Source of the DNA: Rhodococcus sp. UNC23MFCrub1.1
GTDB taxonomy: Bacteria > Actinomycetota > Actinomycetes > Mycobacteriales > Mycobacteriaceae
Direction of reading: 5' to 3'
DNA: 64,000 bases
Assembly: GCF_000686025.1 (NCBI RefSeq)
Contig: NZ_JMLQ01000001.1
Coordinates: 620,001 to 684,000, forward strand
The position numbers and the translations under genes are program-made. Within the stretch, counting starts at the first letter, position 1. Each line of letters opens with the position of its first letter. This document shows positions 34,831 to 43,701 of the stretch, in pieces. The notes under the pieces were generated by a model. It had not been told where the DNA came from. It did no database searches and saw nothing but the letters and a program-made list of their open reading frames with translations.

Positions 34831-35393
34831 GTGACACCGTTCTGGACCGCTATCAGGCGTTCCGCACCCGTCGATACCTGCAGAACGAGGCGCGGTACGC
34901 GCACTACCTCCCCGGCTGGCGCACCAGGTCACGGCGCCGGCTGCTGGTGTGGATTCTCGTCGCCTCGCTCGTCGCGCTCGCGGCATCGTCGATCTTCATC
35001 CTCGTCGGGCCCGAATGGGCGCCGCTCACCTGGCTTCCCGGCGCGATCCTCATGAGCGTGTCGTGGACGACACTGCAGATCGTCACCGGCCGCCGCAGCG
35101 ATGCTCCCGCCGATGCGCTCGACGAGTGGGACCTGGAGCGTCGCAACGCGGCTCGCTCCATCGGGTTCGCGATCACTCAGGGCGCGGTGACGGTTCCGGC
35201 GCTCGCACTGGTGTGGGCGACCACCTTCACCGACGATCCCCGACTGGCACTCGGTGGCGGATTCATCATACTGAGTGGTCTACTTGTCGGGATCTGCTCT
35301 CCCGGCATCATCCTCGCCTGGACGGCGCCGGTCGACGAACCGGACGAATTCCCCACTCCCACACCCCACTCCCCCGAGAAAGGATCAGCATGA
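34827..35393 (+). CDS. Membrane protein of the ABC cassette
   Basis: A 188-residue protein with four predicted helices (about 38-58, 65-85, 110-130 and 138-158) and Pro-rich soluble ends (EFPTPTPHSPEKG). It has no recognisable domain. The overlap with its neighbours suggests it forms part of, or is regulated with, the ABC exporter. It may be a sensor for the XRE protein or an accessory subunit; neither is supported by the sequence itself. Confidence 0.75.
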   Translation: MSDTVLDRYQAFRTRRYLQNEARYAHYLPGWRTRSRRRLLVWILVASLVALAASSIFILVGPEWAPLTWLPGAILMSVSWTTLQIVTGRRSDAPADALDEWDLERRNAARSIGFAITQGAVTVPALALVWATTFTDDPRLALGGGFIILSGLLVGICSPGIILAWTAPVDEPDEFPTPTPHSPEKGSA

Positions 35394-36286
35394 GCGGCTC
35401 GACTCTCGAGATCGACGACCTGCACAAGAGATACGGCGAGACCGTCGCACTCGACGGCGTCGGGTTCACCGTGAATCCCGGCGAGGTGTTCGGGTTCGTC
35501 GGCAGCAACGGTGCCGGCAAGACCACGACGATGCGCATCACCCTCGGCGTGCTGGGAGCCGATTCGGGAGAGGCACGCCTGAACGGGCAGCCCATCGACC
35601 TGAACGTGCGCCGCACCATCGGGTACATGCCGGAGGAGCGTGGGCTGTACCCGAAGATGAAGGTGGGGGCGCAGCTGAAGTACCTGGCCGAGCTGCACGG
35701 GCTGTCCACGTCCGACGCCTCCGCCGCGGTCGCGACCTGGACCGAGCGCCTCGGCATCGACGGCCGGGTGAACGACACGGTCGATTCACTGTCACTGGGA
35801 AACCAGCAGCGAGTCCAGTTGGCCGCAGCCCTGATTCACGATCCCGCCGTCCTGGTGCTGGACGAACCCTTCTCGGGTCTCGACCCCGTGGCCGTCGACA
35901 CCATGAGCGAGGTGCTTCTCGAGAAGGCCCGCACCGGTGTCCCCGTGCTGTTCTCGAGCCACCAGCTCGATCTGGTGCAGCGCCTGTGCGATCGGGTCGG
36001 CATCATCGGTTCCGGCCGGATGAAAGCCGTGGGCAACGTCGACGAACTGCGCGGCAAGTCCGGCACCACCCTCGAGGTGCACGCCCCGGCCGCTCCCGCC
36101 GGCTGGGCCGACGCGCTGACCGGGGTCACCACCGTGTCGCACTCCGACGGGCGCACCAGCCTGTCGTTGGCGCCCGAGGCGGACGACCAGGCGGTGCTCG
36201 CCGCAGCGCTCGCCACCGGACCCGTGCACGAGTTCGCCCGCAGCACACCGTCCCTGACCGACCTGTACCGAGAGGTAGTGGCATGA
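35390..36286 (+). CDS. ABC exporter ATPase (NatA-like)
   Basis: A 298-residue ABC ATPase. Walker A GSNGAGKTT, the Q-loop region YMPEERGLYPKM, signature LSLGNQQR, Walker B VLVLDEPFSG and H-loop SSHQLD are intact. The C-terminal extension (TTLEVHAPAAPAG, RSTPSLTDLYREVV) is typical of ABC-2 ATPases such as NatA. The signature has LSLGN rather than LSGGQ, a common variant in this branch. It works with the permease in the next gene. The substrate may be sodium, a drug or a small peptide; no evidence decides. Confidence 0.9.
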   Translation: MSGSTLEIDDLHKRYGETVALDGVGFTVNPGEVFGFVGSNGAGKTTTMRITLGVLGADSGEARLNGQPIDLNVRRTIGYMPEERGLYPKMKVGAQLKYLAELHGLSTSDASAAVATWTERLGIDGRVNDTVDSLSLGNQQRVQLAAALIHDPAVLVLDEPFSGLDPVAVDTMSEVLLEKARTGVPVLFSSHQLDLVQRLCDRVGIIGSGRMKAVGNVDELRGKSGTTLEVHAPAAPAGWADALTGVTTVSHSDGRTSLSLAPEADDQAVLAAALATGPVHEFARSTPSLTDLYREVVA

Positions 36287-37503
36287 GCGAGAAGTCGACC
36301 ACCCGATCACCGCTCTCGGCGGGACGAGCCATCGCGCTCGTCGCCCGGCGCGAGTTCGACGTCCAGGTCCGGAAGAAGAGCTTCCTGATCTCCAACGCCA
36401 TCGTGCTGCTGGTCATCGTCGGCGGCATCGTCGCGTTCTCGATCTTCTCCGGCGGCAGCGACTCCGAGGACCGGACGCCCCTCGGGCTGGTCGGTGACCA
36501 AAGCCTGTCCCAGACCCTCACCGCGGTGGGCGATCAACTCGGCGCTCCCGTCGAGGTCCGCGAGATCGGCTCGGCGGACGAGGCTCGCACGCAGGTCACC
36601 GACGGCGACGTGGACGTGGCGCTCGTCCCCGGGACCGGCGGCGCGTACACGGCCGTCACCGAGGACACCGTCGACGGCACCCTGAAGGCCGTCATCGACA
36701 GCGCGGTCGCCGCGCAGGCGCAGAACGACGCCCTCACCGGGCTGGGAGTCGATCCCGCCACCGTCACCTCGGCGACGAGCGCCGCCACGGTCACGGTCGA
36801 GGCCGTCGATCCGCCCGATCCCGCACAGGGTCAACGACTCGCGCTGAGTTTCATCGCCGTCATCCTGCTGTACGCCCAGATCATCACTTTCGGCATGTAC
36901 GTCGCGATGGGTGTCGTGGAGGAGAAGTCGTCCCGGGTCGTCGAACTGCTGCTCTCCACCGTGCGCCCGCTGCAGCTGCTGTGGGGCAAGGTGATCGGCA
37001 TCGGTGTGGTCGGACTGGTGCAGCTCACCGCGTACGGCGCCGCCGGCCTCATCGCGGGCACGGCCACCGGCACGCTCACGGTCACCGGTACCGCCGTCAG
37101 CGTCTTCGTCTCCACCATCGGCTGGTTCGTGCTGGGCTTCGCGTTCTTCGCGGTGCTCTACGCCGCCGGCGGCTCCATGGTGTCGCGCCAGGAGGACGTC
37201 AACTCGACGACGATGCCGCTGCTGATCGTGATCCTGGCGATGTTCTTCGCGGCGTTCTCGTCCATCGACGACCCGGGAGCGACACTGCCGACCGTCCTGT
37301 CGTGGATTCCCCCGTTCTCAGCCATCCTCATGCCGCTGCGCATCGCGGCGGGCGTCGCGGACCCGATCCAGATCGTGGGCACCATCGTGCTGATGATCGT
37401 CGCCACCCTGGTTCTCGCCGTCGTCGCGGCCAAGATCTACCAGCGCTCCATCCTGCGCATCGGCCGCACGGTGTCCTGGAAGGAGGCGCTCGGGCGCGCC
37501 TGA
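36283..37503 (+). CDS. ABC-2 type permease (NatB-like)
   Basis: A 406-residue membrane protein. One N-terminal helix (about 33-53) is followed by about 125 soluble residues (EDRTPLGLVGDQSLSQ through VEAVDPPDPAQG), then five or six helices to the C-terminus. The long extracytoplasmic domain between the first and second helices is the NatB/ABC-2 form. EEKSSRVVELLLSTVRPLQLLWGKV is the conserved permease motif that contacts the ATPase. It overlaps the ATPase gene by 4 bp and ends the cassette; accD3 follows 20 bp downstream. Confidence 0.9.
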   Translation: MSEKSTTRSPLSAGRAIALVARREFDVQVRKKSFLISNAIVLLVIVGGIVAFSIFSGGSDSEDRTPLGLVGDQSLSQTLTAVGDQLGAPVEVREIGSADEARTQVTDGDVDVALVPGTGGAYTAVTEDTVDGTLKAVIDSAVAAQAQNDALTGLGVDPATVTSATSAATVTVEAVDPPDPAQGQRLALSFIAVILLYAQIITFGMYVAMGVVEEKSSRVVELLLSTVRPLQLLWGKVIGIGVVGLVQLTAYGAAGLIAGTATGTLTVTGTAVSVFVSTIGWFVLGFAFFAVLYAAGGSMVSRQEDVNSTTMPLLIVILAMFFAAFSSIDDPGATLPTVLSWIPPFSAILMPLRIAAGVADPIQIVGTIVLMIVATLVLAVVAAKIYQRSILRIGRTVSWKEALGRA

Positions 37504-37523
37504 TCGCACGCCATACTGAGCGC

Positions 37524-39011
37524 ATGACGACCTCGGCGCAGCAGTTCCTCGACGCGGTGCTCGATCCCGGGACTTTCCTCTCGTGGGATCGGGCACCGCT
37601 CGTCGTCGCGGCGGACGAGCAGTACCTCGCCGACCTCGAGCGCGCACGAACCCGGAGCGGAGTGGACGAGGCGGTCCTGACGGGTGCGGGCACCGTCGGC
37701 GGGCGGCGCGTCGCCGTGGTGGTGTGCGAGTTCGCGTTCCTCGCCGGATCCATCGGTGTGGCCGCGGCGGAGCGCATCACCCTGGCCGTGGAACGCGCCA
37801 CGGCGGAGCGGCTTCCGCTGATCGCGTCCCCCACTTCCGGCGGCACGCGCATGCAGGAGGGCACCGCGGCGTTCGTGCAGATGGTGAAGATCGCCGCGGC
37901 GGTGACCCTGCACAAGGACCTCGGCCTGCCCTACCTCGTCCATCTCCGGCACCCCACGACGGGCGGCGTGTTCGCGTCGTGGGGATCGCTCGGCCACGTC
38001 ACGTTCGCCGAACCCGGTGCCCTCATCGGGTTCCTCGGACCGCGGGTCTACCAGGCCCTCTACGGCCAGGACTTCCCCGAGGGCGTGCAGACGGCCGAGA
38101 ACCTGTTCCGCTGCGGCGTGATCGACGCGGTCGTCCCTTTCGCCGATGTCCGCGGCGTCCTCGAACGGGCCCTGGTGGTTCTGCAGGACGAGCCGGAGGC
38201 GACCCCCGAGTACGCGGAACCGTCCGACGAGGGTGCGGACACCTCCGTGTCGGCATGGCACTCGGTCCTGCTGAGTCGCCGCGACGACCGCCCCGGTGTG
38301 CGAGAGCTGCTGGCGGCGAACGTCTCTCATCACATCCCGCTGAGCGGCACGGGGCGCGGCGACTTCGACTCCACCGTGACCCTGTCCCTCACCCGATTCC
38401 GCGGACGATCGTGCGTCCTGTTCGGGCAGGATCGCACCGGGCAGACGCCGGAGAACACCATGGGTCCGGGCGCTCTCCGAGAAGCGTTGCGCGGCATGCG
38501 CCTCGCGGAGCAACTGGGCCTGCCGCTGGTCCTGGTGATCGACACGCTCGGCGCATCGCTGTCACGCGAGGCCGAGGAGCACGGGTTGGCTCCAGGAATC
38601 GCGCGCTGCATCTCGACGCTGATCACCCTGCGCACCCCCACCGTGTCGGTCCTGCTGGGGCAGGGCACCGGCGGCGGCGCGCTCGCACTGCTGCCTGCCG
38701 ACCGCGTCGTGGCCGCGCAGCACGCGTGGCTGGCGCCGCTCCCGCCGGAAGGGGCGAGTGCCATCGTGCACCGCGACACCGCACACGCGCCCGCGATGGC
38801 CGAGGCGCAGGGCATCCGGCCCGTCGACCTCCGGGCGGCCCGGATCGTCGACACCATCGTGCCCGAGGACCCGGATGCCGCCGACGAACCGCACCGGTTC
38901 ATGGGTCGCCTGGGGACCGCGATCGCCCGCGAACTCGACACCGTCACCGCCCTCGACCCGGGCGTCCGGCAGTCCGAGCGACTGCGTCGGTTCAGGACGC
39001 TGGGGCAGTAG
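37524..39011 (+). CDS. accD3: Acetyl-CoA carboxylase carboxyltransferase AccD3-like
   Basis: A 495-residue carboxyltransferase with two crotonase-like halves: the N-half has PTSGGTRMQEGTAAFVQM and the C-half GQGTGGGALALLPADRVVAA. Both halves of the enzyme (beta and alpha) are fused, as in the AccD3 proteins of mycobacteria, and the length matches Rv0904c. It transfers carboxyl from biotin to an acyl-CoA, supplying malonyl- or methylmalonyl-CoA, and needs a separate biotin carboxylase not seen here. It follows the ABC cassette by 20 bp but probably has its own promoter. Its last 20 bp overlap the convergent CGNR gene. Confidence 0.9.
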   Translation: MTTSAQQFLDAVLDPGTFLSWDRAPLVVAADEQYLADLERARTRSGVDEAVLTGAGTVGGRRVAVVVCEFAFLAGSIGVAAAERITLAVERATAERLPLIASPTSGGTRMQEGTAAFVQMVKIAAAVTLHKDLGLPYLVHLRHPTTGGVFASWGSLGHVTFAEPGALIGFLGPRVYQALYGQDFPEGVQTAENLFRCGVIDAVVPFADVRGVLERALVVLQDEPEATPEYAEPSDEGADTSVSAWHSVLLSRRDDRPGVRELLAANVSHHIPLSGTGRGDFDSTVTLSLTRFRGRSCVLFGQDRTGQTPENTMGPGALREALRGMRLAEQLGLPLVLVIDTLGASLSREAEEHGLAPGIARCISTLITLRTPTVSVLLGQGTGGGALALLPADRVVAAQHAWLAPLPPEGASAIVHRDTAHAPAMAEAQGIRPVDLRAARIVDTIVPEDPDAADEPHRFMGRLGTAIARELDTVTALDPGVRQSERLRRFRTLGQ

Positions 39012-39522
39012 CCTTCGCGCGGTGCCGCCGGACCGCGTCGCGGTTGGAACAGGCCGTGCCGCAGTACCGTTGGCGACCGGTACGGGAGAAGTCGGCGTAG
39101 ACACGGTCGCAGTCGTCCGCCGAACACCGACCGAGACGGTGCATGCCGCGGCCCACCAGATGCAGCGCGGTACCGACGCTCACCAGCGCGCGCACGACGT
39201 CCGCGAGCGGTAGATCCGGATCCCGGTAGTGCAGGTGCCAGCCGTCGTCGGCGTGGTTCGTCAACCTCGGGTATGCCGAGGTCTGCGCGAGCAACGCGTT
39301 CAGTGCGAGCGCCCGTTGCTCGTGCGTCGGCGCGTCGACCACGCCGAGCCACTCCTCGAAGAACACCTCCGCGCGGGCCAGATCGGTGTGCATGGCCACC
39401 GTGTCGTCCGACATGCCCGCCTCGAGGCACCGGCTCTCGAACTCCACCGCATCGGTCGGGGGCGAGTTCACGATGTCGACGGCCAGCCGGACCGCATATT
39501 CTCCGTAAGGGTTGAGATGCAC
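38992..39522 (-). CDS. CGNR zinc-finger protein
   Basis: A 176-residue protein of the ABATE/CGNR family. The N-terminal ABATE domain (YGEYAVRLAVDIVNSPP) is followed by a zinc finger whose cysteines are in CSADDCDRVYADFSRTGRQRYCGTAC, then NRDAVRRHRA. The signature is CSNR here where the family normally has CGNR. Such proteins are predicted stress regulators with a nucleic-acid-binding zinc finger; targets are unknown. It converges with accD3 and is divergent from a 54-aa protein. Confidence 0.85.
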   Translation of the reverse strand: MHLNPYGEYAVRLAVDIVNSPPTDAVEFESRCLEAGMSDDTVAMHTDLARAEVFFEEWLGVVDAPTHEQRALALNALLAQTSAYPRLTNHADDGWHLHYRDPDLPLADVVRALVSVGTALHLVGRGMHRLGRCSADDCDRVYADFSRTGRQRYCGTACSNRDAVRRHRAKATAPAS

Positions 39523-39548
39523 AAGACCATTACAGCAGACTCGTCGTC

Positions 39549-39713
39549 ATGAGCACCGTGGAATGTCTGCATCGATGGACGGTCGAGTCCCGCCACCGCA
39601 CCAGCGAGGGCACCGTCGTCTATCACCGGTGCCACTGCGGACGGCACCGCGTCACCCGGGAGACCCCGGTCCAGGAAGCGGTCGGGATCAGCTCCCCGAC
39701 GTACCGGCCATGA
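39549..39713 (+). CDS. Small Cys/His protein (54 aa)
   Basis: An open frame of 54 codons beginning MSTVECLHRW, with HRCHCGRHR in the middle. The Cys-x-Cys pair, flanking His residues and Arg-rich ends look like a small zinc- or nucleic-acid-binding protein. Small proteins with a similar H/C core recur in Rhodococcus and Nocardia, by memory rather than a search. No good ribosome site is seen (the start follows AGACTCGTCGTC). Its 3' end overlaps the convergent GPP34 gene by 26 bp. It is not supported by any known family. Confidence 0.5.
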   Translation: MSTVECLHRWTVESRHRTSEGTVVYHRCHCGRHRVTRETPVQEAVGISSPTYRP

Positions 39714-40368
39714 CGGGAACCATCACCGCCACGGTGACCGCGGTGTAGACGTCCTGCACCGCCTTGCGCACGGCATCGCTCGCCCACTCCCCCTGCGCGA
39801 TGTCCTTGGCACGGTTCTTCACCGCGCGCTTGTCCGCATCGGGAAAGACCTTGTGCGTCGCGTCGATCGCCGACAGCAACGCCACCACCGCGGACGTCCG
39901 CGCATCGGGATCGAGACCGTCGATCAGGACGGAGTGCAGCGTCTCGCGGACCCGGTCCTCGTGCGACGAATCGAGCGTCGGCCACGTGGTGGTGGGGAAC
40001 AGGCCCAGGACCTTGCCCTTCTCCTCGCCGACGAACCCACGCTCGACGACGCGGGCGACCACCTGCTCGCGAATGTCCTTGTGCAACTTCTCGACGGCCG
40101 ATTTCGGCGTCATCGGACGTTTGGCCGTCTCGATCGCCTCCACGGCCCGCTCGAGTATCGGATCCGACACCGTTCGAGCGCCGGACACCGCGAGCCGGCC
40201 CTTCTTCGTCGTCTCGTTGTCCCCGGCCACCGACACGGTGCCGTCAATCGCGAGCTCGAGGATCACCGCGCCGGCGAGCACCCGCGGCAGCTTGGTGCTG
40301 TCGACGACGGGCTTGCCCGTTCCGTCGTCCAGCAGAAGAAGCAGCAGATCCTCGGCAATCAGGGTCAT
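39688..40368 (-). CDS. GPP34 (GOLPH3/Vps74-like) protein
   Basis: A 226-residue helical protein of the GPP34 family. The pattern LIAEDLLLLLLDDGTGK at the N-terminus and the repeat of Leu-rich helices (AGAVILELAIDG, VVARVVERGFVGEEK) match the eukaryotic GOLPH3 core, which binds phosphatidylinositol 4-phosphate. In actinobacteria such proteins occur without known role. No membrane segment, so probably soluble or peripheral. It is divergent from prpE with 42 bp between starts. Confidence 0.85.
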   Translation of the reverse strand: MTLIAEDLLLLLLDDGTGKPVVDSTKLPRVLAGAVILELAIDGTVSVAGDNETTKKGRLAVSGARTVSDPILERAVEAIETAKRPMTPKSAVEKLHKDIREQVVARVVERGFVGEEKGKVLGLFPTTTWPTLDSSHEDRVRETLHSVLIDGLDPDARTSAVVALLSAIDATHKVFPDADKRAVKNRAKDIAQGEWASDAVRKAVQDVYTAVTVAVMVPVMAGTSGS

Positions 40369-40410
40369 GTCTCGACCTTACGGAAGTGCGGCCGAGATTA
40401 CAGTCGGCTC

Positions 40411-42294
40411 ATGACCGAATCGGGCGCCTACCGCCAGGCCTACGACGCCGCTGCCGCCGACCCCGACGCCTTCTGGCTCGAGGCGGCGCGGGCGATCGAC
40501 TGGGACGTCGCGCCGACCATCGCCCTGGACTCGTCGAACGCACCCTTCCACCGCTGGTTCCCGGACGGTCGACTGAACACGTGCGTCAACGCGCTCGACC
40601 GCCACGTCGCGGCCGGTGCCGGCGATCGGACCGCGCTGATCCACGATTCCGCCATGACGGGCGCTCGCGTGTCGTTCACCTACTCCGAACTCCTCGACCG
40701 GGTGTCCCGCTTCGCGGGGGCGCTCGCCGCTCGCGGCGTCGGTTCGGGTGATCGCGTCGTGCTCTACATGCCGATGATTCCGGAGGCCGTCGTCGCGATG
40801 CTCGCCTGTGCGCGCCTCGGTGCGGTCCACTCGGTGGTGTTCGGCGGGTTCGCCGCGAAGGAACTGGCCGCGCGCATCGACGACGCGGATCCCGTCGCGA
40901 TCGTGACCGCCACTGGTGGTCTCGAACCCGGACGCACCGTCGACTACGTGACACCCGTCGCCGCGGCCCTCGCCATGTCGACGTCGTCCCCGCGTGCGGT
41001 CTTCCTCACGCGCCGACCGGAGATCGACATCGAGGCGCCTGGCGACTGGCTGGACTTCCATCGGGAACTCGACGCCGCGACCCCCGCGGATCCCGTGTCG
41101 GTCGCGGCGACCGATCCGCTCTACATCCTCTACACCTCGGGCACCACCGGGAAGCCGAAGGGCGTCGTCCGGGACAACGGCGGACACGCCGTCGCGCTGC
41201 GCTGGTCGATGACCAACATCTACGACGTCGGACCCGGCCAGGTCATGTGGACCGCCTCGGACGTGGGCTGGGTGGTCGGCCACAGCTACATCGTCTACGG
41301 CCCGTTGCTGGCCGGAGCGACGACGGTGCTGTACGAGGGCAAGCCCGTCGGCACCCCCGACGCGGGCGCGTTCTGGCGAGTGATCGAGGACTACGGGGTG
41401 CGTGCGCTGTTCACGGCGCCCACAGCACTGCGCGCCGTACGCAAGGTCGATCCGGAGGCCGCGCTGCTGCGCGATCACGACGTGTCGTCCCTGGAAACCC
41501 TGTTCGTCGCCGGCGAGCGCCTGGATCCGGACACCTTCTCGTGGGCGTCCCGCATCCTGGACCGACCGGTGGTCGACCACTGGTGGCAGACCGAGACGGG
41601 GTGGGCGATCTGCGCGAATCTCCGTGGGCTGGAACCGATGCCGCTGAAATCGGGCTCACCGACGGTGCCGGTGCCCGGGTTCCACGTCGGCATCGTCGAC
41701 GGTGCGGGGGCCGAGGTACCCGCCGGCACCGAGGGCAACATCGTGCTCGAACTCCCCCTGCCGCCCGGCACACTCGCCGGACTCTGGCAGGACGACGACC
41801 GGTTCCTGTCGTCGTATCTCGCCGCGTTCGACGGGTACTACCTCACCGGCGATTCGGGCTACGTCGACGAGGACGGCTACGTCTACGTCCTGGGGCGCAC
41901 CGACGACGTCATCAACGTCGCGGGGCACCGATTGTCCACGGGCAGTATCGAAGCCGTCGTCGGCGCCCACCCGGCCGTCGCCGAGTGCGCCGTGATCGGC
42001 ATCCACGACGAGACGAAGGGTCAACGCCCCAGCGCGTACGTCGTGCTCAAGACCGGCGTGGACATCGACGACGAGACCCTGCGCTCCGAACTCGTCGCCG
42101 CCGTTCGCGAGGACATCGGCGCCGTTGCCACGTTCCGTGACGTGACCGTCGTGCAGGCGTTGCCCAAGACACGCTCGGGCAAGATCCTGCGCAAGACGAT
42201 GCGCCAGATGGTCGACGGCGACGAGGTGGTCGTGCCGTCGACCATCGAGGACGCGTCCGTGCTCGACGCCCTGGCGGCCCTGTTCAGGCCCTGA
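40411..42294 (+). CDS. prpE: Propionyl-CoA synthetase PrpE
   Basis: A 627-residue AMP-forming acyl-CoA synthetase. The family motif YTSGTTGKPKG sits near 245, WWQTETGW near 392, YLTGDSGYVDEDGY near 478 and the C-terminal lysine is in PKTRSGKILR. The opening segment (AYDAAAADPDAFW, WFPDGRLNTCVNALDRH) and YMPMIPEAVVAMLACARLGAVHSVVFGGF point to the PrpE branch over AcsA. It activates propionate to propionyl-CoA and perhaps acetate. That fits the carboxylate uptake genes at 18-22 kb. The ATG follows no clear ribosome site. Confidence 0.92.
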   Translation: MTESGAYRQAYDAAAADPDAFWLEAARAIDWDVAPTIALDSSNAPFHRWFPDGRLNTCVNALDRHVAAGAGDRTALIHDSAMTGARVSFTYSELLDRVSRFAGALAARGVGSGDRVVLYMPMIPEAVVAMLACARLGAVHSVVFGGFAAKELAARIDDADPVAIVTATGGLEPGRTVDYVTPVAAALAMSTSSPRAVFLTRRPEIDIEAPGDWLDFHRELDAATPADPVSVAATDPLYILYTSGTTGKPKGVVRDNGGHAVALRWSMTNIYDVGPGQVMWTASDVGWVVGHSYIVYGPLLAGATTVLYEGKPVGTPDAGAFWRVIEDYGVRALFTAPTALRAVRKVDPEAALLRDHDVSSLETLFVAGERLDPDTFSWASRILDRPVVDHWWQTETGWAICANLRGLEPMPLKSGSPTVPVPGFHVGIVDGAGAEVPAGTEGNIVLELPLPPGTLAGLWQDDDRFLSSYLAAFDGYYLTGDSGYVDEDGYVYVLGRTDDVINVAGHRLSTGSIEAVVGAHPAVAECAVIGIHDETKGQRPSAYVVLKTGVDIDDETLRSELVAAVREDIGAVATFRDVTVVQALPKTRSGKILRKTMRQMVDGDEVVVPSTIEDASVLDALAALFRP

Positions 42295-42307
42295 ACGGAC
42301 CGCACAG

Positions 42308-43663
42308 TCAGGACTTGAGCGCGCCGAAGCGTCGGAGCGCTTCCTCCCGCTCGTGCTTGTGGTCGACGATCGGCTCGGGATAGTCCTCCGGCCGTCCGTT
42401 CTTCAGGGCGTGCACGGCCTTACCCTCGACACCGCGGAGCTCGGGAACCCAGCGACGCACATAGTCGCCGTTCGGGTCGAACTTCTCGCCCTGCGTCGTG
42501 GGGTTGAACACCCGGAAGTACGGCGACGCATCGGTTCCCGTGCCCGCGGTCCACTGCCACCCGTGCTGGTTGCTGGCGATGTCGCCGTCCATCAGGTGCT
42601 GCAGGAAGAAGCGTGCACCCCGCCACCACGGCAGGTGCAGGTCCTTCACCAGGAAGGATGCGACGATCATCCGCACCCTGTTGTGCATCCAGTTCTCCGA
42701 GACCAGTTGGCGCATGCCCGCGTCGACGATGGGGAAGCCCGTCGTGCCGTCGCACCACGCCTGGAAGAGCTCGTCCGCGTGCGGCCCGGAGTCGAGCTCG
42801 ATCTTGTCGAACCTCTTGTCGTAGTTCTCCCGAGCGCTGTCCGGTCGGCGAAAGAGGATGTCGGCGTAGAAGTCTCGGAAGCACAACTCGCGTCGGTACG
42901 CCTCCGAGCCGTCGTTCTTCAGTGAGGCCAGATCGGCCAGCATGGTGCGCGGATGGATGGTCCCGTACTTCAGGTGCACCGACATCCGGCTGGTGCTGTC
43001 CTTGTCCGGACGGTTGCGCTCGTCGTCGTACCCGGTCGCACGGTCGTCGCGGAAGTCCGCCCACGAGGACAGCGCCGCCTGCTCGCCGGCCTCGACGTCC
43101 GCACGGGTCTTCTCCGTCGGAATGGTCACTCGCTTGCGGCCGCCCGACACGTCGTCCGGATCGATCCACGACGCCGACGACGCGGAGGTGTCGGCGGGGC
43201 CGCGCCAGCCGTGGTCCTGCCAGCGGCGGTAGAACGGCGTGAAGACCTTGAAACCCTCGCCGTCGTCCTTGACGATGCGGCCGGGCGACACCGCGTACGG
43301 CGACCCCGTCCGCACCAGGTCGACCTTCTCGGCGACGGCGTCGTCGCGGCGTCGACCGTACGGACCGTAGTCCTCGCTCACGTGCACGGCGCCCGCTCCC
43401 ACGGCCTTCGCCACGGCCGGAACCGCGGCCACCGGATCGCCCTTCACCACCATCAGGCGGCCGCCGAGCTGATCGTCCAGCGCTGTCAACGACCGGAACA
43501 GCACGTCGCGGCGCGCGGCACCCGACGGGCCGAGGAGGTGATCGTCGAGCACGAACAGCGCCAGCACGTCCCGGCCGTCCTCGGCGGCGTGGGCCAGTGC
43601 CGGGTGGTCACCGAGGCGCAGGTCGCGGCGGAACCACAGGACGGAGGGTGCAGAAGAGCTCAT
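42308..43663 (-). CDS. phrB: Deoxyribodipyrimidine photolyase
   Basis: A 451-residue DNA photolyase. The N-terminal antenna domain (VLWFRRDLRLGDHPAL) and the FAD domain with HLKYGTIHPRTM, NWMHNRVRMIVASFLVKDL and QWTAGTGTDASPYFRVFNP match class I CPD photolyases. It uses blue light through FADH- and an antenna chromophore to split pyrimidine dimers. The Trp chain for photoreduction (W in GWQWTAG and others) appears kept. The ATG follows a weak ribosome site (AGAGCTC). It converges on prpE with a 13-bp gap. Confidence 0.92.
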   Translation of the reverse strand: MSSSAPSVLWFRRDLRLGDHPALAHAAEDGRDVLALFVLDDHLLGPSGAARRDVLFRSLTALDDQLGGRLMVVKGDPVAAVPAVAKAVGAGAVHVSEDYGPYGRRRDDAVAEKVDLVRTGSPYAVSPGRIVKDDGEGFKVFTPFYRRWQDHGWRGPADTSASSASWIDPDDVSGGRKRVTIPTEKTRADVEAGEQAALSSWADFRDDRATGYDDERNRPDKDSTSRMSVHLKYGTIHPRTMLADLASLKNDGSEAYRRELCFRDFYADILFRRPDSARENYDKRFDKIELDSGPHADELFQAWCDGTTGFPIVDAGMRQLVSENWMHNRVRMIVASFLVKDLHLPWWRGARFFLQHLMDGDIASNQHGWQWTAGTGTDASPYFRVFNPTTQGEKFDPNGDYVRRWVPELRGVEGKAVHALKNGRPEDYPEPIVDHKHEREEALRRFGALKS

Positions 43664-43701
43664 GACAGACGTTCGTACCCGTTCCGCGCCCCGGCCGAAC
43701 G

